Notes: generated by a model from the letters alone, not told the origin. A stretch of DNA of 64,000 nucleotides from Alphaproteobacteria bacterium (GCA_018827375.1 JAHJYW010000002.1:109963-173962); one strand, 5' to 3'. Positions 18,898 through 28,212 are shown, counted from the first letter of the stretch. Numbers and translations: made by a program.

Positions 18898-20448
18898 TCA
18901 GCCGCCCTTCTTCCAGGCCACCTGATAAAGGTCGAAGCGGCGGTCCTTCAGGTTCTGTACGGCGCCAGACTGGCGCGCTGTCAGAAGGTCCGACAGGGAT
19001 AGGTCGGCGAGTGCAACCGTTTCAGTGTTGGCAGGTGTGTCTGCGGCAACACCATCGCGGGAGAAGGGGAAATCAGACGGAGTCAGAATACAGCTCTCCG
19101 CATAGTGAATGTCCATGTTCTCCACGTTGGGCAGGTTGCCCACCACGCCCGACATGACGACATAGCACTGGTTCTCTACGGCGCGGGCCTGACAGCAGTA
19201 ACGCACACGCAGGTATCCACGGCGTTCATCCGTGCAGAAGGGCACGAAGAGTAGAAGCGCGCCCTGGTCGACCAGGTGCCGTGCCTGTTCAGGAAATTCG
19301 CTATCATAGCAGATCATCACGCCGATCGGGCCGCAGTCGGTCTGTATAACCGTGTTGCCCTTGCCGCCCTGAATGTTCCACCAGCGCCGTTCCGACGGGG
19401 TCGGGTGCAGCTTCTGCTGGGTATGAACCGAGCCGTCGCGCAGAAAGATATAGGACACGTTGAGAATGTCGCCATTTTCCATCTTGCTGGGATGTGACCC
19501 GCCAATGATGTTGATATTGTAGGAGACGGCCAGCTTTTCCATGAAGGCGATATAGCGCTGGGTATATTCGGAAATCTTCTCGATGGCTTCCATCGGCCCG
19601 AGCGGTTTGTGCTCCAGGGACAGCAATTGCAGTGTAAAGAGTTCCGGGAAGACAACAAAGTCAGACCGGTAGTCGGATGCGATATCCACGAAATACTCGA
19701 CCTGTGTCTCGAATTCGTCAATCGACTGGATCCGTCGCATCTGGAACTGAACTGTCGTGATGCGCACGCTTTCCGGCAGGTCTGTATTGCCGAGGCTGGG
19801 TTTGGCCTTGATTTCATCCTGAGCCAGCGGATTCTTCCAGAACATGTGCGTGGCATGATTCATGGAGGCGGTGTCGCCCGGCAGGTAGTTCTTCAGAACG
19901 CCGATCGGTTCAAAGCCCTGCCGCAGCTGAAAGCTGATGACCTGGTCCTTCAGCTTGGAGGCGACTATGGCGGCGACATAGTCCGACGGGTTCGGATACT
20001 CCTTGGCGCGGCGCGCATAGCCAGGCATGCGCCCCCCAAAGACGATGCCCTTCAGCTCAAGATACTGGCAAAGCTCCTGACGCACGCGATAGAACCGCTG
20101 GCCGATCCGCAGGCGGCGAAAGTCCGGGTCGACACCCACATCCATGCCATAAAGAACGTCTCCTTCGACATCATGGCGGGCGGCAAAGCCGACGCCTGTA
20201 ATCTCGTCCCAGGTGTGTGGGGCGAAGGCGACTTCGGACTTGATCATAAATGTGGCGCAGTGGCCGACGATCTTGCCTTCATACTCGGCGACGAACTGGC
20301 CTTCGGCGAAACGGTTGATATGGCCGAGCAGGTTGTCGCGCGTATAGCCCATGCCGGTGCCATAGATCCGCTCTGACAGGTCGATCATCGCACTTACATC
20401 AGCGGGTGTTGCATTGCGGATAATCAGTTTGGCGGCAGAATTCGTCAT
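18898..20448 (-). CDS. GNAT acetyltransferase fused to carbon-nitrogen hydrolase (nitrilase superfamily)
   Basis: 516 residues from the ATG at 20448. The open frame runs further upstream, but that part overlaps the neighbouring kinase gene. Residues about 1-200 are a GNAT domain (IRNATPADVSAMIDL, VGVDPDFRRLRIGQRFY). Residues about 225-500 are a nitrilase-type amidase with the full triad: Glu in FPELF, Lys in KLHPTPSE, Cys in MICYDSEFPEQAR. The combination is a recognised bifunctional architecture in bacteria, but its substrate is not known to me. The hydrolase half may release an amine that the GNAT half acetylates; that is speculation. Confidence 0.92.
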   Translation of the reverse strand: MTNSAAKLIIRNATPADVSAMIDLSERIYGTGMGYTRDNLLGHINRFAEGQFVAEYEGKIVGHCATFMIKSEVAFAPHTWDEITGVGFAARHDVEGDVLYGMDVGVDPDFRRLRIGQRFYRVRQELCQYLELKGIVFGGRMPGYARRAKEYPNPSDYVAAIVASKLKDQVISFQLRQGFEPIGVLKNYLPGDTASMNHATHMFWKNPLAQDEIKAKPSLGNTDLPESVRITTVQFQMRRIQSIDEFETQVEYFVDIASDYRSDFVVFPELFTLQLLSLEHKPLGPMEAIEKISEYTQRYIAFMEKLAVSYNINIIGGSHPSKMENGDILNVSYIFLRDGSVHTQQKLHPTPSERRWWNIQGGKGNTVIQTDCGPIGVMICYDSEFPEQARHLVDQGALLLFVPFCTDERRGYLRVRYCCQARAVENQCYVVMSGVVGNLPNVENMDIHYAESCILTPSDFPFSRDGVAADTPANTETVALADLSLSDLLTARQSGAVQNLKDRRFDLYQVAWKKGG

Positions 20449-20506
20449 GGAGGCTCCGGATTGGGGGGAAGGGTGGTTATATGGGCGGTATCCTGGAAAG
20501 TTCCAG

Positions 20507-21799
20507 TTAATGCGGCAGTCTGAGACTGGCCCGCAAACCACCGAGAACACTATCGGACAGGCGCAGATCGCCTCCATGCGCCCTCGCCGTGTCCCGTGCA
20601 AGGGTCAGTCCCAGTCCAGTGCCTGATGTGTTTTGCGTGCGGGCCTCGTCGAGCCGGGAGAACGGCCGGAAGGCTTCCTCGCGGCGGTCGCGCGCAATGC
20701 CGGGGCCATTATCATCAACATGCACTTCGGCGGCATGCGGACCATCGAGCACGGTTACACGCACATCAGTCGCATATTTTACGGCGTTGGAGATCAGGTT
20801 GTTTATGGCGCGCTTGAGGGCAAGCGGGCGACCGGTCGCCGCAATCGAAGCCGGTCCAACAACTGCCACATGGGCGCCAAAGCCGGCAGCGGCTTCCCGA
20901 ACGAGCTGCGCAAGGTCTAGCGCTACTGGCTCGTCGCCTTCCTCGCCGCGGGCAAAGGTCAGGTATTCATCAAGCATCATGGCCATGTCATCGAGGTCTG
21001 ACTGGGCCGCGGCAAGCTCGTCCGACTGGTCCATCATGGCGAGTGACAGTTTCAGGCGGGTTAGGGGTGTGCGCAAATCGTGGCTGACGCCAGCAAGCAT
21101 GGCTGTGCGCTGGTCGGCAAAGGCGGTCAGGCGGCTCTTCATGTCGAGAAGCGCGCGGGCGGCATCGCGCACCTCCGTCGCGCCGGACGGTCGGAAGCCT
21201 GGCGCGTCTCGCCCCCGTCCAAAGGCGCGTGCCGCTTCCGAGAGACGCAGGATCGAACGCACCTGCTGGTTCAGGAAGGCAACTGAAAGCCCGAGCATCA
21301 AAAGCGACGAGGCGATCACCCAGACAATGAAGAAGTGTGAGTTCACCACCAGCGCCCTTTTGCGCTCTATCAGGATCTCTGCTGTGCCGTCGCCGGACAG
21401 GAAGCGGAAGTGCAGCATCGTGTCTGGATCAACACTGACATCGACTGGCACGCCGAGCCGTAAGGCCAGTTCCTCGGTCAGTGTCTTGCCATAGGCGAAG
21501 CTGTGCACGAGGCGCGGCCCGCCGTCGGGCGGAGCGGCATAATCGCACGTGAATTTCATGTCGAGATCGCGCATGAGCTTGTCCTTGGTGAACAGCGTAT
21601 CCGTGCGAGCGTCGCAAAAAGACTGGATCTGTGCCGCATCGCGCGCAATGGCCTGCGCCAGCTTGCGGTTCACCTCGGCGAGATGGCTGTCATAGTAATA
21701 CCAGGTCATCAGCGCGAGGATCAGCACAACGGGTGCCACCACCATCAGGAGGCTGCGCGCATAAAGGCCGCGCGGGGTGATGTCTCTCAACCGTGCCAT
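20507..21799 (-). CDS. Membrane sensor histidine kinase (EnvZ-like)
   Basis: 430 residues. Membrane helices at about 14-34 and 155-177 flank a periplasmic sensor with Cys residues (SFCDAR, FTCDYAAPPDGG). HAMP follows, then HisKA with AGVSHDLRTPLTRLK, and HATPase with NLISNAVKYA, DNGPGI and GTGLGLTLARD. It is last in a MarR - OmpR-type regulator - kinase operon, 10 bp after the regulator, and almost certainly phosphorylates it. Confidence 0.93.
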   Translation of the reverse strand: MARLRDITPRGLYARSLLMVVAPVVLILALMTWYYYDSHLAEVNRKLAQAIARDAAQIQSFCDARTDTLFTKDKLMRDLDMKFTCDYAAPPDGGPRLVHSFAYGKTLTEELALRLGVPVDVSVDPDTMLHFRFLSGDGTAEILIERKRALVVNSHFFIVWVIASSLLMLGLSVAFLNQQVRSILRLSEAARAFGRGRDAPGFRPSGATEVRDAARALLDMKSRLTAFADQRTAMLAGVSHDLRTPLTRLKLSLAMMDQSDELAAAQSDLDDMAMMLDEYLTFARGEEGDEPVALDLAQLVREAAAGFGAHVAVVGPASIAATGRPLALKRAINNLISNAVKYATDVRVTVLDGPHAAEVHVDDNGPGIARDRREEAFRPFSRLDEARTQNTSGTGLGLTLARDTARAHGGDLRLSDSVLGGLRASLRLPH

Positions 21800-21809
21800 C
21801 GTGTGCGCC

Positions 21810-22490
21810 TCAATCCGGCATCAGGCGGTAGCCGACACCGCGCACGGTCTGGATATGCACCGGTTCACGCGGATTAGGCTCGATTTTGCGGCGCAGGCGC
21901 GTGACCTGCACGTCCACCGAACGCTCCATGCCTGCCGAGGTTTGCGAAGCCAGTTCCTCGCGGCTGACGGGTTCCCCCGCATTTGCGGCCAGGATGGTCA
22001 GCAGCTGCAGCTCGGCATCGGTCAGACGGATGCGCTTGTCACCCTCGCGTAGCTCGCCGCGCGCCGCGTTGAAAACAAGGCCCGACATTTCGACCTCTTC
22101 CGGCGGCACGTCCTTGTGCGAGCGGCGAAGGATTGCGGCGCAGCGCAGGGCCAGTTCCTCCGGCTCGAATGGCTTTGGCAAATAATCGTCCGCGCCGAGC
22201 TTCAGCCCTTCTATGCGGTCCGTCGCCTGGCCTCTCGCCGTGAGCAGCATGACCGGCGTTTCCTTCTCGCGCCCCGCGCGGATGGCTGCCAGCAGCGATA
22301 AGCCATCCTCGCCGGGCATCATCACATCGAGAATGGCGAGATCAAACTCCATCGTGGCCAGCAGCCGGCGCGCCGCTGCGGCATCACTTGCCGTGGTCAC
22401 CCGGTGGCCTTCACGCGTCAGGAAGCGCTTCAGAAGGTCGCGGATGCGGTCATCGTCGTCCACGACAAGAATGTGGGCTGGTTCCTTCAT
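21810..22490 (-). CDS. OmpR-family response regulator (PetR-like)
   Basis: 226 residues. The receiver domain has VVDDDDR, the phospho-Asp in LAILDVMMPGEDG, Thr in LLTARG and Lys in LPKPFEP. A winged-helix DNA-binding domain follows (RLTDAELQLLTIL, VDVQVTRLRRKIEPNPREP, QTVRGVGYRL). It sits 7 bp downstream of a MarR gene and 10 bp upstream of the kinase. The MarR plus OmpR pair resembles petP-petR of Rhodobacter, but orthology is inferred from arrangement only. Confidence 0.94.
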   Translation of the reverse strand: MKEPAHILVVDDDDRIRDLLKRFLTREGHRVTTASDAAAARRLLATMEFDLAILDVMMPGEDGLSLLAAIRAGREKETPVMLLTARGQATDRIEGLKLGADDYLPKPFEPEELALRCAAILRRSHKDVPPEEVEMSGLVFNAARGELREGDKRIRLTDAELQLLTILAANAGEPVSREELASQTSAGMERSVDVQVTRLRRKIEPNPREPVHIQTVRGVGYRLMPD

Positions 22491-22497
22491 CGCCGTA

Positions 22498-22962
22498 TCA
22501 CTTCGTCAGGGCTTCAAGCGCAAGCCGCATGCCGGCCACTGCGTCCGGCCCGGCCGCGCGGAAAGCCAGGCGCAGGCGCTCTCGCAGCACGATGGCAATC
22601 GGTGTTGTCAGCGTCACCCCGGCATCAGAGAGGACCAGCGTCCGGCGCCGTCCGTCGCGTTCCTCGCGCTCCCGCTCGATAAGGCCGCGCGTGTCGAGCG
22701 CGCCGATCAGGCGGGCGAAGGTTGGCACGGTCATGCCGACCGAGTCGCGCATTTCGCTGACGGTCCGACCCGGTTCGTAGCGGATCGTTATGAGAATTTG
22801 CATCTCTGGCTTGCTCAGCCCTGCTTTCTTGCGCGCGGTTTCTGCGGCAGAAAGGAGCTCGCGCCCCCCCGCCATCAGGAGGCCGACACCGCGATCAAGC
22901 TCCTGATCCATCAGGAAAAGGCGCGGATCGAACGGTCGGTTCAGGTTGACGTCAGGGGCCAT
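22498..22962 (-). CDS. MarR-family transcriptional regulator (PetP-like)
   Basis: 154 residues from the ATG at 22962. A longer open frame to 23121 runs into ilvE on the other strand and is unlikely to be used. Winged-helix features: LSKPEMQILITIRYEPGRTVSEMRDSV, the recognition helix TVPTFARLIGALDTRGLIER, and the wing REERDGRRRTLVLSDAG. It is the first gene of the MarR-OmpR-kinase operon and divergent from ilvE across 54 bp, so it may control one or both units. Confidence 0.88.
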   Translation of the reverse strand: MAPDVNLNRPFDPRLFLMDQELDRGVGLLMAGGRELLSAAETARKKAGLSKPEMQILITIRYEPGRTVSEMRDSVGMTVPTFARLIGALDTRGLIEREREERDGRRRTLVLSDAGVTLTTPIAIVLRERLRLAFRAAGPDAVAGMRLALEALTK

Positions 22963-23016
22963 AGTCTGAAATGAACGCGAATACAGAAAAAGTGCAAGCG
23001 AGGAGCGCTGAAATCC

Positions 23017-23901
23017 ATGGCAAGTATCCCCTATGACGACCGTGACGGGTACATTTGGATGGACGGCGAATTCGTCGCCTGGCGTGACAGCAAGGTACAT
23101 ATCCTTACGCATGCACTGCACTATGCCTCGGCTGTGTTCGAGGGCGAGCGTGCCTATGGCGGCAAGATCTTCCGCTCACTGGACCATTCAAAGCGGCTGC
23201 ATAATTCCGCCCGTATCATGGGCTTCGAAATCCCGTTCACCGTTGAGCAGCTGGAGCAGGCCAAGCGCGAAGCCCTGGCGAAGTCCGGTCTCGACAGCGC
23301 CTATGTCCGTGCGATCGCGTGGCGCGGATCTGAAATGATGGGCGTTTCAGCGCAAAGCAACACGATCCACCTCGCTGTGGCCGTCTGGGCCTGGGGCGAT
23401 TATTTTGCCGACAAAATGAAGGGCATCCGAATGACGCATGCCGAATGGCGCCGTCCGGCGCCTGATACGGCGCCCTGCCATGCAAAGGCTGCTGGCCTTT
23501 ACATGATCTGCACGCTCTCCAAGCATGCCGCCGAGAAGGCCGGTTATGCCGACGCTCTGATGCTCGACTATCGCGGCCAGGTCGCCGAGGCGACCGGCGC
23601 AAACATCTTCTTCGTGCGTGACAATGTCCTGCACACGCCGACGCCCGATTGCTTCCTCAATGGCCTGACGCGCCAGACCACGATCAAGCTTGCCCAGGCC
23701 CGCCAGATCGAAGTTGTCGAACGCGCGATAATGCCGGACGAGCTGGCGACTTTCTCGGAATGTTTCATCACGGGCAGCGCGGCGGAGATCACGCCTGTCG
23801 CGGAGATCGGGTCGCACATCTACAAGCCGGCCACGATCAGCCATGCGCTGGTCGACGATTACACGCAGCTTGTGAACGGCAAGATGGAACTCGCGCTCTA
23901 G
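23017..23901 (+). CDS. ilvE: Branched-chain amino acid aminotransferase
   Basis: 294 residues, class IV PLP aminotransferase making or degrading Leu, Ile and Val. Diagnostic segments are HYASAVFEGERAYGG, SKRLHNSARIM, the PLP-lysine region PCHAKAAGLYMICTLSK, and GQVAEATGANIFFV. The C-terminus has ITGSAAEITPV. The MarR-OmpR-kinase operon lies divergently upstream, a neighbourhood I recall from other alphaproteobacteria. Confidence 0.95.
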   Translation: MASIPYDDRDGYIWMDGEFVAWRDSKVHILTHALHYASAVFEGERAYGGKIFRSLDHSKRLHNSARIMGFEIPFTVEQLEQAKREALAKSGLDSAYVRAIAWRGSEMMGVSAQSNTIHLAVAVWAWGDYFADKMKGIRMTHAEWRRPAPDTAPCHAKAAGLYMICTLSKHAAEKAGYADALMLDYRGQVAEATGANIFFVRDNVLHTPTPDCFLNGLTRQTTIKLAQARQIEVVERAIMPDELATFSECFITGSAAEITPVAEIGSHIYKPATISHALVDDYTQLVNGKMELAL

Positions 23902-23911
23902 CGCGCGAGGT

Positions 23912-24163
23912 TCAGCCTTCGGCTGGTTCATCCTTGATCCAGGCCTCAACCGGGCCCTTCAGCAACATTGTCAGCGGGTTGCCCTTGCGGTCGACGGCCT
24001 TGCCGGCGGACACGCGGATCCAGCCTTCGGAGATGCAATACTCCTCGACATTGTTTTTCTCTTCACCCTTGAAACGGATGCCCACGCCGCGGAGCAGCAG
24101 GGCCTCGTTATAATAGGGGCTTTTCGGATTGACGCTCAGGCGGTCGGGAAGTGTGTCTGTCAT
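23912..24163 (-). CDS. DUF3297 family protein
   Basis: 83 residues, convergent with ilvE 10 bp away. It matches the small DUF3297 family (DRLSVNPKSPYYNEALLLRG, GVGIRFKG, SEGWIRVSAGKAVDRKGNPL) found across Proteobacteria. Its role is unknown. Databases sometimes label it glutathione peroxidase, which the sequence does not support. Confidence 0.85.
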   Translation of the reverse strand: MTDTLPDRLSVNPKSPYYNEALLLRGVGIRFKGEEKNNVEEYCISEGWIRVSAGKAVDRKGNPLTMLLKGPVEAWIKDEPAEG

Positions 24164-24209
24164 GGGAATGTTCTTTGCCTCGTCCTCTGGCCTGACTCAA
24201 GAGCCTGTT

Positions 24210-25226
24210 TCAGGGGCGCGCAATGGCGCCCGCCTCGACCTGCTGGGCGAACATGCCGGTGATGGCGTCGCTGACCGGGTGGTAGGTCAGGCCCAGCGCC
24301 TGCTGCGATTTGGAATTGTCTGCCTTGAAGGGCAGTTTCGGACCATCTGAGGGCGCGTCTTTCGTGGGGAAGGGCCAGTCATCGCCAAACCGGTCCCGCA
24401 GGACATTGGCGATATAGAGAAAGTCGTGCGACTCGGCGAACGTGATGTGGCGACCTTCGGCGTCCGGCACAAAGCCGGCCAGCATGTGCGCCTCTGCCAC
24501 ATCCTTCACGTCAACCATACCGATCTCGCGCGGCGGTGCACCGTCCTTCATGCCGCCGTTTCCGAAGGCCTTGATGTAGTTGAATGATTCGGACGTCTGG
24601 TCGGGATTGATGCCGGGGCCGAGGACGAGTGCCGGGTTCACGACGACCAGTTTCCAGCGCTCTTGCGCACCTGCCATTTCCCAGGCGGCGCGTTCGGCCA
24701 GTGTCTTGGAGTAATTGTAGGGCGTGACGGTAAGCGAAGACGATGTGTTCCAGTCATCCTCGGTCAGCACGCCGCCTGAGGCCTTGGCCACGTCCTCGAT
24801 CACGCCATAAATGGCCGCGCAGGAACTTGTGACGACGACGCGTTTCACGCTCTCCACCGCATTGACCGAGTCCAGCACGTTGCGTGTGCCCTTGAGCGCA
24901 GGGTCGACAAGGTCGCGCTGGGGATCGGCGACATTCACCGTGAAGGGCGAGGCGGTGTGAAACACGACGGCGCAGCCCTGCATGGCTTCAGTATAGGTGC
25001 CGGGCGCAAGAAGATCGGCCTTGAAAAATCGGATCTTGCCAGGCTTGGCATCGGCGAGCTTTTGTAAGGGGCCTGTCTTCTCGGGATTTGACGGGTCGCG
25101 CACGGCCGCGTGGACCGTGAAGCCCTCGTCGAGCAGGCGGCTGACCAGCCAACCGGCGACATAGCCAGTTGCGCCGGTGACGAGGACGGGGGCATCTGTG
25201 TCATAGTTCGGGGCGGTGGCTGGCAT
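24210..25226 (-). CDS. NAD-dependent epimerase/dehydratase family reductase (aldehyde reductase-like)
   Basis: 338-residue extended SDR. The cofactor motif is TGATGYVAGWLV near residue 18. VFHTASPF and GTRNVLDSV follow, then VVVTSSCAAIYG and catalytic YNYSK. This pattern fits the dihydroflavonol-4-reductase/cinnamoyl-CoA reductase-like group, whose bacterial members reduce aldehydes and ketones with NADPH. The substrate is unknown. It is upstream of DUF3297 on the same strand. Confidence 0.9.
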   Translation of the reverse strand: MPATAPNYDTDAPVLVTGATGYVAGWLVSRLLDEGFTVHAAVRDPSNPEKTGPLQKLADAKPGKIRFFKADLLAPGTYTEAMQGCAVVFHTASPFTVNVADPQRDLVDPALKGTRNVLDSVNAVESVKRVVVTSSCAAIYGVIEDVAKASGGVLTEDDWNTSSSLTVTPYNYSKTLAERAAWEMAGAQERWKLVVVNPALVLGPGINPDQTSESFNYIKAFGNGGMKDGAPPREIGMVDVKDVAEAHMLAGFVPDAEGRHITFAESHDFLYIANVLRDRFGDDWPFPTKDAPSDGPKLPFKADNSKSQQALGLTYHPVSDAITGMFAQQVEAGAIARP

Positions 25227-25341
25227 GATGGGGCTCCTTCAGAAACGGCTGCCGGTCAACGTCGGCAAGTCTCCAGCAGATAGGGTCGCGATAGGGCTTA
25301 AACCACCCTCACCCTGGTCGCTGCGGCTTTGTTCGACAGCG

Positions 25342-26490
25342 CTAGGCGGCGATACTCTGGCCCCAGACGCGCAGCAGGTTGCCTCCGAAGAACTGTGCCG
25401 CTTCCGTCTCGCCCATGCCGCGTTTCAGGAGCAGGCCGGTCAGGTCTGGCAGGCGGCGGTAATCGTCAAAGACAGGTTTGTAATTGCCGTCCATGTCGGT
25501 GCCCATGCAGACATGGTCGATGCCCACCGCATCAATCAGCGTGAAAATCCGGTCGGCATAACCGGCCAGGTCGCTGATGCCGATGCCGCTCGGCCAGGCC
25601 CCGACCACACCGCCCGTTGCCGCAACTTCGCGGGCAAGGTCGGCAGAGATGAAACGGGGATGGTTCAGCTCGGGTGTTTTGACATGCGTATGAGAGAACA
25701 TCACCGGCTTGTCGGTAATCGCCAGCGCGCGGCGCGCGGCATTTTCCGGCATGTGAGCGAGGTCAATCAGCATGCCGAGCCGGTTCATTTCACGTACAAT
25801 GGCCTCACCGGCAGGTGAAAGTGCGCTGTCATCTTCCGATTCCGTCATCGGTTCGCTGATCTCGTTGGCACGATAGTGCATCAGTGTAATTGATTGCACA
25901 CCGTCGGCCTTGGCTTCCGCCAGGCGGTCGCTGGATCCTTCAAGGAAGTCGGCCCCTTCGACTGTCCAGATGGCGCCCGGCTTGCCGGTCGCACGAACCG
26001 CGTCCATGTCAGCTGGATTGATAAAGGGCGTCACAAGACCATCGCTCGCCAGCTTTTTCAGGTTTGCGATCTGGATCTTGTAGCTTTCCCAGGCTTCACC
26101 TGGCTCGAACGGACGACTCTCGGCAATGCCGGTTTTTGTCGGGCTGAGGACATTGATGTCCGAAACGGCCGCAAAGCTTGCCCCGGCCAGACCGCCTTCA
26201 ATCATGTCGTTCACGGTTCGCCGCTCGAACGCGCCCTTGCTGGCATAGGCTTTCATCATGGGGGACAGGCCGCTGGCGTCCCGCAGGAATGTGCGGCCCG
26301 GATGGGCATGCGCATCGAGGGCGGGGTTTGCTTTCAGGAAGGCGACGCCGCGTGCAAGCTCTTCATCCGTCAGGTCGAAGCCGAGCGGGGCTGCATCCGG
26401 CCGCTTGCGCCACGCATAGGCGCCATAGGTCCCCGCCGCGATCACTGCCGCGCCGCCTGCCAGCAATACCCGTCTTGTCATTTTGCCCAT
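25342..26490 (-). CDS. M19 (renal dipeptidase)-like metallopeptidase with export signal
   Basis: 382 residues from an ATG at 26490 with AGGAG upstream; an extra upstream frame to 26541 is not needed. The N-terminus MTRRVLLAGGAAVIAAG has twin arginines and a hydrophobic helix, so Tat export or a membrane anchor is likely. Metal-site segments of family M19 are present: VEGADFLEG (bridging Glu), LMHYRANE, FSHTHVKTPE and CMGTDMDGN. The first ligand pair, usually HxD, reads DAHAHPGR here, so it is HxH. Likely hydrolyses dipeptides or related amides outside the cytoplasm. Confidence 0.87.
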   Translation of the reverse strand: MGKMTRRVLLAGGAAVIAAGTYGAYAWRKRPDAAPLGFDLTDEELARGVAFLKANPALDAHAHPGRTFLRDASGLSPMMKAYASKGAFERRTVNDMIEGGLAGASFAAVSDINVLSPTKTGIAESRPFEPGEAWESYKIQIANLKKLASDGLVTPFINPADMDAVRATGKPGAIWTVEGADFLEGSSDRLAEAKADGVQSITLMHYRANEISEPMTESEDDSALSPAGEAIVREMNRLGMLIDLAHMPENAARRALAITDKPVMFSHTHVKTPELNHPRFISADLAREVAATGGVVGAWPSGIGISDLAGYADRIFTLIDAVGIDHVCMGTDMDGNYKPVFDDYRRLPDLTGLLLKRGMGETEAAQFFGGNLLRVWGQSIAA

Positions 26491-26625
26491 GATGCACTCC
26501 TGATTTGCGCGCACTTGCGTGGACGCTGGGCAGGGGGTCAAGTCAGGATGTTCTGGCGATGTGCCGCAGCACGGGAATTGCCAGGATAAGGCGCATCTGC
26601 GGGTGTGCGGTAGCCGCCTTTCGGA

Positions 26626-27246
26626 TCAGCTACTCGCTGCAATCGCTGCATCATCAAGCGCGGAGGCGCGCTTGAACGCCTCACGCGAATAGACGCGTTC
26701 GGAATAGGCCGTCAGTTCCGGGCTTGGCGGTATCGAGCCGAACTGCAGGCCCCAGCCGATTTGCGAGCCGACATAGACATCTGCCGCAGTGAACCGGTCG
26801 CCGCAGATAAAGGGTCGTTCGGCAATGGCCGAGATAAGCACGTTTCGCGTACGCTCGAAGTTTCCATAGCCGACCATGCCGGCTTTTTCGTCCGGTATCT
26901 CCACCCCTAGCGAGCGGTTCACGACAGCCGCCTCGACAGGGCCTGCGGCAAAGAACAGCCAGCGATAATAATCGGCGCGTTCATCCGGTGTGGGCGCGAG
27001 GCCTGCATCCGGGAAGGCCTCTGCCAGATAGGCGCAGATGGCGGCGCACTCTGTGACCACTTTGTCGCCATGCGTGATGGCAGGGACCTTGCCCATCGGA
27101 TTGATTGTGAGGAAGTCGGCGGACTGGGATCCCTCGCCGAATTTCAGGATCTTCGTTTCATAGTCTGCGCCGGTCTCTTCCAGCATCCAGCGCGCGATGC
27201 GGCCGCGCGACATGGGGTTTGTGTAGAGGGTCAGTGTGTCAGCCAT
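26626..27246 (-). CDS. Glutathione S-transferase family protein
   Basis: 206 residues from the ATG at 27246. The N-terminal thioredoxin-like half has LYTNPMSRGRIARWMLEETGADYE, NPMGKVPAI (cis-Pro) and VTECAAICAYLAE (the Glu-Ser-type glutathione contact appears as Glu-Cys). The C-terminal helices contain ICGDRFTAADVYVGSQ. It resembles bacterial beta-like or theta-like GSTs. Substrate unknown. Confidence 0.9.
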   Translation of the reverse strand: MADTLTLYTNPMSRGRIARWMLEETGADYETKILKFGEGSQSADFLTINPMGKVPAITHGDKVVTECAAICAYLAEAFPDAGLAPTPDERADYYRWLFFAAGPVEAAVVNRSLGVEIPDEKAGMVGYGNFERTRNVLISAIAERPFICGDRFTAADVYVGSQIGWGLQFGSIPPSPELTAYSERVYSREAFKRASALDDAAIAASS

Positions 27247-27324
27247 GCGAATTGCTCCGTTCACGTTTTGATCTTTCTGCAGCGATGCATTCGAGTCAAC
27301 GGGAAATCAGGCGCGAACAAAAAT

Positions 27325-27369
27325 ATCCCGCCCCGAAACCATTTTCGATCAATGGGTTCGGGACGGGAT
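27325..27369 (-). terminator. Long terminator hairpin of the peroxiredoxin gene
   Basis: Two 19-nt arms (27325-27343 and 27351-27369) pair with two mismatches around a 7-nt loop. On the reverse strand the stem is followed by ATTTTTG. It lies about 75 bp after the stop of the peroxiredoxin gene, so it fits a rho-independent terminator. Confidence 0.7.
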
Positions 27370-27445
27370 GTGGATGGCTTGTCGATGGGTCTATGACGGG
27401 TTCCTGTATGGGTTTCCCGTCATGCCAGTCTGGTGGAAAGCGGCG

Positions 27446-28084
27446 CTATTTATCCGGCTGAGGCGTGTAGCGCAGGTAGGGCTTCACGGCTGTGTAGCCT
27501 TTCGGGAAGAGGCGCTTGATCTCCTCGGGATCGGTCAGGGACGGTACGATGATGACGTCCTCGCCCTGCTGCCAGTTTACAGGTGTTGCCACCTTGTGGC
27601 TGTCGGTCAGTTGGAGGCTGTCGATCAGGCGAAGCACTTCATCGAAGTTGCGACCGGCGCTAGGCGGATAGACGATCGAGGCGCGGATTTTCTTTTTTGG
27701 ATCAATCACATAGACCGCGCGAACCGTGACTTTCGCATCGGCATTCGGGTGGATCATGTTGTACAGCGTCGCAACCTTGCGCTCGGTGTCGGCAATGATC
27801 GGGAACTGGACGCTGGTGTTCTGGGTCTCTTCGATATCCTTGATCCAGCGCTTGTGATCCTCGACGCTGTCGACCGACACGACCAGCGCCTTGGCGCCTC
27901 GTTTGGCGAATTCGTCCTTCAGCTTCGCGGTATAGCCGAGCTCGGTGGTGCATACGGGCGTGAAATCTGCCGGGTGGGAAAAGAACACGACCCAGTCATC
28001 TCCGGCCCATTCGTGAAACCGGATCCGGCCTTCGGTTGTATCCGCTTCAAAGTCCGGCGCGACGTCGCCAATCAGAAGGCTCAT
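27446..28084 (-). CDS. 1-Cys peroxiredoxin (Prx6 type)
   Basis: 212 residues reducing peroxides in the cytoplasm. The peroxidatic Cys45 is in SHPADFTPVCTTELG. The C-terminal extension with YVIDPKKKIRASIVYPPSAGRNFDEVLR is typical of Prx6, which works as a dimer without a resolving Cys in the usual place. It is divergent from the SixA-like gene, with a 128-bp shared promoter region, and ends at a strong hairpin terminator. Confidence 0.95.
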   Translation of the reverse strand: MSLLIGDVAPDFEADTTEGRIRFHEWAGDDWVVFFSHPADFTPVCTTELGYTAKLKDEFAKRGAKALVVSVDSVEDHKRWIKDIEETQNTSVQFPIIADTERKVATLYNMIHPNADAKVTVRAVYVIDPKKKIRASIVYPPSAGRNFDEVLRLIDSLQLTDSHKVATPVNWQQGEDVIIVPSLTDPEEIKRLFPKGYTAVKPYLRYTPQPDK

Positions 28085-28212
28085 TATTCAAACTCCTATC
28101 ACTTGATTTCTGGACCAGAAATGGTGCCTAAGGGCTACAGAACCAATGCGCGGCACCTCAAGGTGTCGATCAGTTTTTCTAATGGTCCCGGCAGAGCGAG
28201 CAAAAAGCGCCC

